DNA of 33,802 bases, from assembly GCA_014800535.1 (NCBI GenBank), contig JAAVFW010000012.1, forward strand, positions 1-33,802, in the 5' to 3' direction. The notes under the pieces were generated by a model. That model had not been told where the DNA came from. It saw only the letters and a program-made list of their open reading frames with translations, and did no database searches. The DNA is from Bacteroidales bacterium. GTDB lineage: Bacteria; Bacteroidota; Bacteroidia; Bacteroidales; Muribaculaceae. Below, piece after piece: positions 16,829 to 24,024 of the stretch (the stretch's first letter is position 1; the number at the start of each line of letters is the position of its first letter). A program made the translations under genes and the position numbers.

Positions 16829-18620
16829 CTGTATAATGGCGCAATACTCTGCGATAAGAATTGAAAATTTTTGATTTGGAAACGAAGCCAATATATTTTG
16901 TGCCATCGACAACGGGTATGTTCCAGGCACCGGTTTTGTCGAATATATTCATAACCTTGTCCATAGAGTCATTGATGTCTATCCGCGCGGGAGGCATTGA
17001 CATAAATCGGCTTACGTGCATTTTATTATAGAGGTCAGGGCGGAACATAATGTTTCTTATGTCGTCGAGCAACACAACCCCTTTGAGATTTCCTTCTGCA
17101 TCCACCACCGGGAAGAGATTACGGCTGCATTGTGAGATTATGTCGACTACTTCCTTAAGCGACATCTCCGGTCTGACCGACATGAAATCATGTTCAATCA
17201 CATTGTCAAGCTTGAGGAGTGTCAGCACTGCTTTATCTTTTTCATGGGTCAGAAGGTCTCCCTTCTTTGCAAGACGCATGGTGTAGATGCTGTAAGGTTC
17301 AAAAATAATGATTGTCATATATGAGAGGGTCGATACAATCAGAAGTGGAAGAAACAGATTGTATCCGCCTGTCATTTCTGCCGTGAGAAATATTGCCATA
17401 AGAGGGGCGTGCATGACACCGCTCATTAGTCCGGCCATGCCCATTAATGCAAAATTGCGGTTTGAGATGTCTGCCCCGAAATTGAGATTATTAAGCACGT
17501 ATGCAAAGAGGAATCCTGCCATTGCACCGACAAACAGAGAGGGTGCGAATGTGCCGCCCACACCTCCGGCCCCGTTGGTTGCAGATGTAGCAAAAACTTT
17601 GGTCAGGACAATGCAGGCAATGAATAAGGCAATAAACCAAACGGAATGTGTGCCGTTGTAGAACGGCGTTCCTTCAAGCATCTGTGAGGGGTCGCCGTCA
17701 AGAAGAAGATTAATAGCTCCGTAACCTTCACCGAAGAGAGGTGGGAAAATAAAGATTAGAGCCGCAAGAATTATTCCTCCGAGAGAAATTTTAAGCCATT
17801 GATGATGTATCTTTGAAAACATTCCTTCCATCATCATCATCATTCGGGTGAAATAGAGAGAGATGAATCCGCAAAAGATACCGAGCAAGATAGCGTATGG
17901 TATTTTGCGTGTGACGAAGGCCTCTGTCTGCGAAAAGAAGAATTCCGCATCATACCCTTCAAGAATATATGCCACGGTTGCTGCAGTGATGGATGAAATC
18001 AATAGAGGCATGACCGTAGCCCCAGTGAGGTCAATCATCAGAACTTCAAGTGTGAAAAGCATTCCGGCAATTGGAGCGCGGAAAATACCGGCTATTCCGG
18101 CTGCTGCACCGCATCCCACAAGGAGCATGAGCAATTTTGGAGAGAGTCGGAAAGCTTTACCTACATTTGAACCAATTGCAGCTCCGGTAAATACTATCGG
18201 ACCCTCCGCACCGACAGAACCGCCGAATCCGATTGTGATGGAGGAGGCTATGAGAGATGAATATATATTTTTGAGTTTCAGACGTGATTTGTTGCGCGAT
18301 ATGGCGTATAAAACACGAGTTACTCCATGAGAGATATTGTCTTTGATAACATATCTTACGAGCAGGCTGACCAATAATATTCCGACAACGGGATAAACCA
18401 GATATATATAGTTCCATGATGACATGTTGAGGTGAGCTGTCAGCATAGATGATATCAGGTGAATCGTTAGCTTGAGAAGCTGAGCGGCAATACCTCCCAG
18501 GATTCCAACAACAAGGGCAAGAATCACCATGAAATTCTTTTCCTTGATGTGACGTTCGCGCCAGGTGACAACTGTCGTCCACCATTCAGTAAACCAATTA
18601 TGTGTTTCCTTATATGCCAT
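16821..18620 (-). CDS. CLC-family chloride channel/transporter with CBS pair
   Basis: A 599-residue inner-membrane protein. The membrane part (about 30-450) has the CLC selectivity motifs: SHGVTR (97-102, in place of GSGIP), GSVGAEGP (134-141, with gating glutamate E139), and GGVGGTFAPSLFVG (about 357-370). Two CBS domains follow (about 475-525 and 535-590), usually regulatory nucleotide-binding modules. In the segment APIAGMLFTLEVLM, V193 occupies the place of E. coli E203, the inner proton glutamate of exchangers; vertebrate CLC channels also have Val there. That favours passive chloride conduction over Cl-/H+ exchange. It lies 17 nt after the sugar transferase and overlaps fmt by 8 nt. Confidence 0.93.
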   Translation of the reverse strand: MAYKETHNWFTEWWTTVVTWRERHIKEKNFMVILALVVGILGGIAAQLLKLTIHLISSMLTAHLNMSSWNYIYLVYPVVGILLVSLLVRYVIKDNISHGVTRVLYAISRNKSRLKLKNIYSSLIASSITIGFGGSVGAEGPIVFTGAAIGSNVGKAFRLSPKLLMLLVGCGAAAGIAGIFRAPIAGMLFTLEVLMIDLTGATVMPLLISSITAATVAYILEGYDAEFFFSQTEAFVTRKIPYAILLGIFCGFISLYFTRMMMMMEGMFSKIHHQWLKISLGGIILAALIFIFPPLFGEGYGAINLLLDGDPSQMLEGTPFYNGTHSVWFIALFIACIVLTKVFATSATNGAGGVGGTFAPSLFVGAMAGFLFAYVLNNLNFGADISNRNFALMGMAGLMSGVMHAPLMAIFLTAEMTGGYNLFLPLLIVSTLSYMTIIIFEPYSIYTMRLAKKGDLLTHEKDKAVLTLLKLDNVIEHDFMSVRPEMSLKEVVDIISQCSRNLFPVVDAEGNLKGVVLLDDIRNIMFRPDLYNKMHVSRFMSMPPARIDINDSMDKVMNIFDKTGAWNIPVVDGTKYIGFVSKSKIFNSYRRVLRHYTDD

Positions 18621-18637
18621 ACCAATAAAAAAACTCC

Positions 18638-20065
18638 TTATTGTCCTCTTCCCGTAATAACAGTTTTTACGGTATAGATTAAAATTTTAAGGTCGACAGA
18701 AGTCGACATGTTGCTTAGATAGACCAGGTCATAGCGAAGTCGCTCAATCATCTGGTCGACAGTTGAAGCGTAGCCGAATTTTACCATTCCCCAGGATGTG
18801 ATGCCCGGACGAACCTGATGGATAATGGAATAATAGGGAGCTTTCTCAACAATCTGGTCAATAAAGACTTTTCTTTCAGGACGGGGCCCGACGAGCGACA
18901 TGTCTCCGATAAGCACATTCCAGAATTGAGGTATCTCATCAAGTCGATATTTGCGTAATATGCGTCCGATTCTTGTGATTCGATTGTCATCTGCCGACGT
19001 CAGTTGAGGTCCGTCAGCTTCAGCATCGGTGCGCATACTCCTGAATTTAATGATATTAAATGGTTTCTGGTGAAGCCCGATTCTTTCCTGTCGGTAAAAA
19101 ACCGGACCCTTACTGTCATATTTAATTGCTATTGCCAAAGCTGCGTAAAGTGGCGAAAGAAGTATGAGTGCGCTCAGCGAGACAATTACATCTATCACAC
19201 GCTTTACGTTTTTTGACATCCCGGAAATAGAGGGAGAAGTTAGATCTACAAGAGGTTCTCCAAAAATATCCTGAAGGTGGATGCTTGAAGTAATAAACTG
19301 AATGTCTTCAGGGGCAATCCTTATTGGAAGATTATAATGAAAGAGTTTATTAAGAAGTCTCAGAACAACCCGGTCATTACGAGATTCAGGCGATATGATA
19401 AATTGGTCAATCTTATGTGAGGCCGCAAGATTACCGATATCGTCAAAGGAAAATATCTTTGTGAGGTTTGGCGACATAGTTTCTCCGGCAATAGGAATGT
19501 AGCCCACTACGTTATAGCCCAATTCCGGTTTAGACCCTGTCAGGCTTTTTGTGAATGTCTCAGCAGTATTTGAGCATCCGATAACCAATGTGTTTATTTT
19601 CCAGTTATTACGTTTAAATTGGTTGATCGTTCGAGATGTTATTGTCAACCGACCAATGTAGGTAAAAATGAAAAGGACACCGGCAAGGATAAGGATAAGC
19701 TCCCAGTTGGTTGAACGATGCACAATCTGGTCGTTGGTAAGCAGGGCAAGATAAATAAGAATGGAATTGACTAATGCTGAGCCAAGGGTTGTCATCAATT
19801 CTTGCAATCGCGATCGTTCAAACGGGCGGTTATAATAGCCCGAAAGCCAATAGAGACCCAACAATGCAATGGGAATTATCAGCTGCTCAAGCATAAGTTT
19901 ATGAGCACCTAAAAAATCAAGAAGTGACTGAAAAGAAGCATCATTGCCGTATAAGATAAAAAAACGCACAATATTAAAGACGAAAAATGCGATGGAAGTC
20001 GTAATCCAGTCAACCACCACATATTTTGTCCTTTGCTTTTTTACAGATAATTGCACTGAGTTCAT
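18638..20065 (-). CDS. Polyprenyl-phosphate sugar-1-phosphate transferase (WcaJ/PssY type)
   Basis: This inner-membrane enzyme puts the first sugar phosphate on undecaprenyl phosphate to start a surface polysaccharide or O-antigen repeat. The 475-residue protein has four or five N-terminal membrane helices (about 15-135), a Rossmann-like CoA-binding-3 domain (about 150-255, VIGCSNTAETF), and the C-terminal transferase domain (about 285-475). That domain has the membrane hairpin KRVIDVIVSLSALILLSP, then VFYRQERIGLHQKPF, IIKFRSMRTDAE and DEIPQFWNVLIGDMSLVGPR. The sugar cannot be read from the sequence. No glycosyltransferase cluster is beside it. It follows tsaC by 9 nt and precedes the CLC gene by 17 nt. 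Confidence 0.93.
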   Translation of the reverse strand: MNSVQLSVKKQRTKYVVVDWITTSIAFFVFNIVRFFILYGNDASFQSLLDFLGAHKLMLEQLIIPIALLGLYWLSGYYNRPFERSRLQELMTTLGSALVNSILIYLALLTNDQIVHRSTNWELILILAGVLFIFTYIGRLTITSRTINQFKRNNWKINTLVIGCSNTAETFTKSLTGSKPELGYNVVGYIPIAGETMSPNLTKIFSFDDIGNLAASHKIDQFIISPESRNDRVVLRLLNKLFHYNLPIRIAPEDIQFITSSIHLQDIFGEPLVDLTSPSISGMSKNVKRVIDVIVSLSALILLSPLYAALAIAIKYDSKGPVFYRQERIGLHQKPFNIIKFRSMRTDAEADGPQLTSADDNRITRIGRILRKYRLDEIPQFWNVLIGDMSLVGPRPERKVFIDQIVEKAPYYSIIHQVRPGITSWGMVKFGYASTVDQMIERLRYDLVYLSNMSTSVDLKILIYTVKTVITGRGQ

Positions 20066-20074
20066 TTCAGGAAT

Positions 20075-20635
20075 TTATCGGATTATTTTAAAGGAGTGAT
20101 CCGAATTTATTTTGATGATATTGCTTGAAGAAGCCGGCTTGTTTTCATCCGAACGATAGCCGACAACATAATCAACACCATTTTTTATATCGTCTTCAAT
20201 TTCTGCAAAGACAGCAGGTGCTTTCTTTGCGCTGATATTGGCTGACGTAGAGACAATCGGCTTGCGGAACCTTCGGCAAAGTTCTTTTGAGAACCGCTCA
20301 CCGGTGATTCTGATTGCCAGACTTCCGTCAGAGGCTTTGAGAGATGAGGCTACATCTTTAACTTCAGGATAGACGATTGTGAGAGGATTGACGGCAACGT
20401 CAATGAGTTGCCACGCCATCTCGGGCACATCCGGCACAATGCGTTCAAGCGACGCTTCCGAGTCGACAAGCACTATCATCGACTTGCTTTCAGGTCGGTT
20501 CTTAAGCGCATATATTTTCTTGACAGCCTCTTCGTTGGTGGCGTCGCATCCGATTCCCCAAATTGTGTCGGTAGGATAGAGGATGAGTCCCCCTTCTCTA
20601 AGAGTTTTAAGGGCTGCTTTCAGGTCTTCTTCCAT
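20075..20635 (-). CDS. tsaC: Threonylcarbamoyl-AMP synthase (TsaC/YrdC type)
   Basis: This enzyme makes threonylcarbamoyl-AMP from threonine, bicarbonate and ATP, the first step of the t6A modification of tRNAs that read ANN codons. The 186-residue protein is a single YrdC domain with LYPTDTIWGIGCDA (about 19-32), IYALKNRPESKSM (ATP-binding Lys/Arg) and SLAIRITGERF, and it lacks the extra Sua5 C-terminal domain. Its partner tsaD lies at 29895-30911 in this window. It is the first gene of the eight-gene minus-strand run; a -7 motif lies 28 nt upstream of the start. Confidence 0.95.
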   Translation of the reverse strand: MEEDLKAALKTLREGGLILYPTDTIWGIGCDATNEEAVKKIYALKNRPESKSMIVLVDSEASLERIVPDVPEMAWQLIDVAVNPLTIVYPEVKDVASSLKASDGSLAIRITGERFSKELCRRFRKPIVSTSANISAKKAPAVFAEIEDDIKNGVDYVVGYRSDENKPASSSNIIKINSDHSFKIIR

Positions 20636-20662
20636 AACAGTTCAGACTGGTTTAATCAAAAG

Positions 20663-20670
20663 CAAATTTA
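20663..20670 (-). promoter_or_regulatory. -7 motif for the tsaC-menE gene run
   Basis: TAAATTTG on the minus strand fits TAnnTTTG exactly and lies 28 nt before the tsaC start, in the 62-nt gap after nadE. The -33 region is T-rich without a clean TTTG. A short leader of about 20 nt would result. Confidence 0.6.
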
Positions 20671-20697
20671 CAAAAAAAAGTCCGTTCAGCATAATTT

Positions 20698-22677
20698 TCA
20701 TATTTCAATATTCTTAGCTTCATTAAGCCACATAGCACTCGAAGCATCAGATGGCATTCTCCAGTCGCCGCGCGGAGAAAGGTTGACACTGCCCACTTTC
20801 GGAGCATCGGGAGTGCATGACCGTTTGAACTGCTGTGAAAAAAATCTGGAATAAAATGAAACCAGCCATTTTTTTATCGTGGCAGCATCGTATGAATCTT
20901 CAAAGGCAACCTTTGCAAGCATAAAAATCTTGCTTGGTCGGAATCCGTTTCTAAGGGTGTGGAAAATGAAAAAGTCATGCAGTTCGTAAGGACCAACAAG
21001 GTCTTCCGTTTTCTGAGCTATCGTGCCATCATCGTTTGCAGGAATCAGTTCCGGTGAGATAGGGGTGTCAATAATATCGTTAAGCACTTCCGCCACTTCC
21101 TTCGGACTCTGCGAAGCATGATAGGAGACGAGGTATCTGACAAGTGTCTTGGGCACTGATGCGTTCACTCCATACATGGACATCTGGTCGCCGTTGTATG
21201 TACACCATCCAAGTGCTGATTCCGAGAGGTCGCCGGTTCCGATCACCATGCCGCGTTTCTTATTTGCCATATCCATCAGAATCTGGGTGCGTTCGCGAGC
21301 CTGTGAATTTTCATAAGTGGCATCTTTAATTTCCGGATTGTGATCTATATCGGCAAAGTGTTTACTGACAGCATCATTGATATTTATTTCCAATGCCTCG
21401 ACACCGAGATACTCCATAAGTTTCTCGGCATTGCCATGAGTACGCCCCGTCGTTCCGAAGCCTGGCATTGTTATTGCGCATATTCCTTTACGGTCAAGAT
21501 TGAGTTTGTCAAAGGTTCTGACGGCCACAAGAAGCGCGAGTGTTGAATCCAATCCGCCTGAAATGCCGATAACGACATTCTTGCACCCTGTTGCACGCAG
21601 ACGCTGCATAAGGCCCCAGACCTGAATGTCGGTTATTTCTTCACACGCCTCTCTAAGGTGATTATTGTCGGATGGAATAAACGGGGTGGGGTCTACCTTC
21701 CGAAGAAGTGTATTTGCCGTCTGATTTGTCAGGCTGTTGGTGTATGAGCTGAATTCGGTGTCGATTTTAATTATCTCAAATCCTGCATCATTCTTATCGT
21801 AATTGTCAGAGAATGAATTGAACTTAGTGCGATCGAGAATCAGCTTCTCAATGTCAATGTCAGCTACCAACAGTTGCGGATTGATCTCAAAGCGCTTCCC
21901 CTCTTCAAGTATAGAGCCGTCTTCTGCGATTATAGCATTACCGGAAAAGACAAGGTCAGTTGAACTTTCGCCGATTCCTGCAGAGGCATAGACGTAGGCC
22001 GCACGACATCGGGCGGATTGCTGTTTTATTAATGAGAGGAGGTAAGAATGTTTCCCGATTGTTTCGTCGGTTGCCGAAAGGTTAGCTATGACCGTTGCAC
22101 CATGAGCCGCCTGACGACAGCTTGGCGGAACAGGCACCCACAGGTCTTCGCAAATCTCCGCTCCCACAATTGTTCCGGCTATGTCAAATAGGATGTCTTT
22201 TGAGATAACAAAAGAGTGTCCGGCATAGATTATAGTCTTAGATGCTAAATCGAAACCTGACCTAAACCATCTCTTTTCATAAAACTCGTTGTAGTTGGGC
22301 AAATGACATTTGGGAACTGCTCCATAGATTCGTCCGTTGCAGATGACAACAGCACAGTTAAAGAGAGAATTACCGACGCGTATTGGTGCACCGACAATTA
22401 ATGTAATCTCTTTTCCTAATGACCATTCGCATATTTTTTCTACAGCACGTTCAGCGCCATCGATAAGAAGTTTCTGGTTAAACAGATCTGCGCAAGTATA
22501 TCCCGTAACGGAGAGTTCCGGAAATACAATCAGAGAGGCTGACATTTCAGTCGCCTTTCTCGCGAGTTCTATAATATTATCGGCATTTGCATCGGGGTTG
22601 CCGACCATCACTTCAGGCACGGCAGAAGCAACACGGAAAAATCCGAGATTGAATCGAGAAAAAGATGTTTCAATCAT
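20698..22677 (-). CDS. nadE: Glutamine-dependent NAD+ synthetase
   Basis: NadE amidates nicotinic acid adenine dinucleotide to NAD+ using glutamine. From the ATG at 22677 it has 659 residues. The N-terminal nitrilase-type glutaminase domain (about 5-280) has the triad E54 (FPELSVTGY), K123 (PKCHLPNYNEF) and C176 (AEICEDLW). The C-terminal synthetase domain has the PP-loop SGGLDS at 373-378. A TTG 24 nt upstream would add MTQRVSIN, but the ATG gives the usual family N-terminus. It is the only gene of its unit: the -7 motif at 22761-22768 precedes it and tsaC, 62 nt downstream, has its own. Confidence 0.95.
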   Translation of the reverse strand: MIETSFSRFNLGFFRVASAVPEVMVGNPDANADNIIELARKATEMSASLIVFPELSVTGYTCADLFNQKLLIDGAERAVEKICEWSLGKEITLIVGAPIRVGNSLFNCAVVICNGRIYGAVPKCHLPNYNEFYEKRWFRSGFDLASKTIIYAGHSFVISKDILFDIAGTIVGAEICEDLWVPVPPSCRQAAHGATVIANLSATDETIGKHSYLLSLIKQQSARCRAAYVYASAGIGESSTDLVFSGNAIIAEDGSILEEGKRFEINPQLLVADIDIEKLILDRTKFNSFSDNYDKNDAGFEIIKIDTEFSSYTNSLTNQTANTLLRKVDPTPFIPSDNNHLREACEEITDIQVWGLMQRLRATGCKNVVIGISGGLDSTLALLVAVRTFDKLNLDRKGICAITMPGFGTTGRTHGNAEKLMEYLGVEALEININDAVSKHFADIDHNPEIKDATYENSQARERTQILMDMANKKRGMVIGTGDLSESALGWCTYNGDQMSMYGVNASVPKTLVRYLVSYHASQSPKEVAEVLNDIIDTPISPELIPANDDGTIAQKTEDLVGPYELHDFFIFHTLRNGFRPSKIFMLAKVAFEDSYDAATIKKWLVSFYSRFFSQQFKRSCTPDAPKVGSVNLSPRGDWRMPSDASSAMWLNEAKNIEI

Positions 22678-22760
22678 ATTTATACTAACCCTTTGGGTCA
22701 AATTATCGTCAAAAAAACTTATTACATTATTGTCTTTGGAGGAGACAGTTAAATTATATT

Positions 22761-22768
22761 ACAAAGTT
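22761..22768 (-). promoter_or_regulatory. -7 motif for nadE
   Basis: TAACTTTG on the minus strand lies about 84 nt before the nadE ATG, in the 167-bp gap to the divergent outer-membrane gene. The TTG at the -33 distance is not clear. Confidence 0.5.
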
Positions 22769-22844
22769 AGAAACAATTTTGTAAAAAATGGTGTTGTAAG
22801 AAAGAAAGTTCGTCTTTACAGTGCGCTAAGAAGACGAATAGTTC

Positions 22845-23348
22845 ATGAAAACATTATCTAAGATGAAAAGAATGAGAAGCTTTGTAGCCGCACTTTCGGT
22901 GATGGCAGGGTTAATAGGATTACCGTTTGATGCTGAGAGTGCTCCGAGAGAGCTTTCCATAGGTTTGGGAGGAGGTTACACAGGCTATAATAATGGAGGA
23001 TATGCTAAATTATATTTTCATTATCAGCCATTTAAATATCTTCGTCTATCTCCTGAGGTCGGATATATGATAAAGAACGATAATAAGTCAGGAATCGAAT
23101 TTTCGTTTGATCTTCAGTCTCCCTTTAGAGTGGGAAGAGGAGTTTCTGTTTACCCTCTTGTTGGTTTCACTGCCAATCAATGGCACATTACTGATCAGGG
23201 AAACACCACAAAGGTCGGACTCGATTTAGGAGCGGGTCTTGACTTATATATGACCTCAAATCTGAAAATCAATTTTCAGGGGAAATATAGCTTTATGAAG
23301 AAAACTTCAGGATGTTTTATAGATCTTGGAGTTGCCTATATCTTTTAG
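22845..23348 (+). CDS. Small outer-membrane beta-barrel protein
   Basis: A 167-residue protein with an N-terminal signal peptide (hydrophobic stretch about 12-26, likely cut after the Ala/Ser region near residue 33, AESA). The mature part of about 135 residues shows alternating strands rich in Gly and aromatic residues (IGLGGGYTGYNNGGYAKLYF, YLRLSPEVGYM, VYPLVGFTANQW, INFQGKYSFM) and ends in an aromatic residue (YIF), as outer-membrane barrels do. An eight-strand OmpA/OmpW-like porin-fold protein fits the size. ATGs at 22845 and 22863 would both leave a signal peptide. No ligand or function can be named. Confidence 0.8.
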   Translation: MKTLSKMKRMRSFVAALSVMAGLIGLPFDAESAPRELSIGLGGGYTGYNNGGYAKLYFHYQPFKYLRLSPEVGYMIKNDNKSGIEFSFDLQSPFRVGRGVSVYPLVGFTANQWHITDQGNTTKVGLDLGAGLDLYMTSNLKINFQGKYSFMKKTSGCFIDLGVAYIF

Positions 23349-23385
23349 GTAAAAGTATAGGAAAGTATAGTTTATGGATTTTGGC

Positions 23386-23444
23386 TATGTATAGTCCTGA
23401 AAAATCTTTAACTTTTTAGTCAAGATTTTTCAGGACTATACATA
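23386..23444. terminator. 23-bp perfect inverted repeat after the outer-membrane gene
   Basis: Positions 23386-23408 and 23422-23444 are exact reverse complements around a 13-nt loop; the core is AGTCCTGAAAAATC. It starts 38 nt after the barrel gene's stop. The 3' arm is T-rich in its first part but no T-run follows the stem, so it may act as a terminator or RNA-protecting hairpin. Confidence 0.65.
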
Positions 23445-23760
23445 TAAATACTAACGGCGCTCCCTCCACTCATTACCTATTAATCGAATGTTGTCACTTT
23501 TTTATCACCATATCACACATCAAATCCACAAATTTTACCCATTAGCACTGTAAATGTTAAAATAGTGTTAAAATGGATGCTATCACTAAAGATTGGAGGG
23601 TCTTTTGGTATATACCTAATTTTTGTCAGAAATGAAGTAGGTTGCGTATTTGGAATGTTCGGTTTATTTTGAAGTTGCCAGTTGGGATTAGGTCTGAGAG
23701 TAGGGTGTTATTTGTAGAAGATTTGAGGCTCTGAATAATAGAATATTGAAGGAATTTTTG

Positions 23761-23768
23761 TAATTTTG
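23761..23768 (+). promoter_or_regulatory. -7 motif of the structured RNA
   Basis: TAATTTTG fits TAnnTTTG exactly and continues into GCAG, as at other promoters here. No TTTG is found about 20 nt upstream, so the -33 part is weak. Transcription would start near 23775. Confidence 0.5.
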
Positions 23769-23774
23769 CAGTCG

Positions 23775-23986
23775 GATTGGCATAGCCATGTCCATGACAT
23801 CTTGGAAAAATAAGAAGCGTTATGCTCATCTTGTAGTTTGAGAACCTGAGAAATTCATAAACAGAGCAAGAGATAGCATAGTGGTTCTCACGCGTATAGC
23901 GTGGGCTACTATTGTTACATCTGCTCACAGGTTTTCTCAGGACCTTCAAACTAGAACGTGGCATAGTTGGCTCACGTATTCTTTTT
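23775..23986 (+). ncRNA. Structured RNA, candidate 6S-type RNA or leader RNA
   Basis: The stretch has the layout of an independent RNA gene of about 210 nt. A -7 motif is followed by a long imperfect hairpin closed by AGTTTGA (23835-23841) with TCAAACT (23946-23952) and CCTGAGAAA (23845-23853) with TTTCTCAGG (23933-23941). Inside it are GAGCA/TGCTC and the apical hairpin CACGC-GTATA-GCGTG. A terminator follows. A long interrupted hairpin of about 118 nt with an internal open region resembles 6S RNAs known from Bacteroidetes; that is inference. Competing pairs exist: 23821-23833 with 23867-23880, and GAGAACC (23840-23846) with GGTTCTC (23883-23889). Because the next start lies 39 nt after the terminator, a regulatory leader for the 24025 gene is the main alternative. 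Confidence 0.5.
23954..23986 (+). terminator. Terminator of the structured RNA
   Basis: ACGTGGC (23956-23962) pairs with GC-T-CACGT (ending 23977) with a one-base bulge, and the stem is followed by ATTCTTTTT (23978-23986). Confidence 0.65.
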
Positions 23987-24024
23987 GGTAATTGGTCTAA
24001 GAGCCGCAGGCCATTGAATATAGT

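Larger units (their letters stand above)
23349..24024. other. Long intergenic region holding an inverted repeat and a structured RNA
   Basis: This 676-bp stretch has no convincing protein gene. It holds a 23-bp perfect inverted repeat near the start (23386-23444) and, at its right end, a transcription unit with a -7 motif (23761-23768), a long imperfect inverted repeat (23835-23952) and a terminator (23954-23986), listed separately. Between 23450 and 23755 I see only AT-rich sequence. A 112-codon minus-strand frame (23626-23964) crosses the RNA and is probably not a gene. Confidence 0.6.

Noticed and set aside
16829..16930. 34-residue N-terminal extension of Fmt
   Set aside because: It lies inside the CLC gene and does not look like Fmt; the ATG at 16828 overlapping the CLC stop is the better start.
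22678..22701. TTG start extending NadE by 8 residues
   Set aside because: The ATG at 22677 gives the usual N-terminus and leaves a leader after the -7 motif; TTG starts are rare in this group.
23626..23964. 112-codon minus-strand frame over the structured RNA
   Set aside because: It spans both arms of the RNA's inverted repeat and the -7 motif and has no domain pattern; it is better explained as an antisense reading of an RNA gene.
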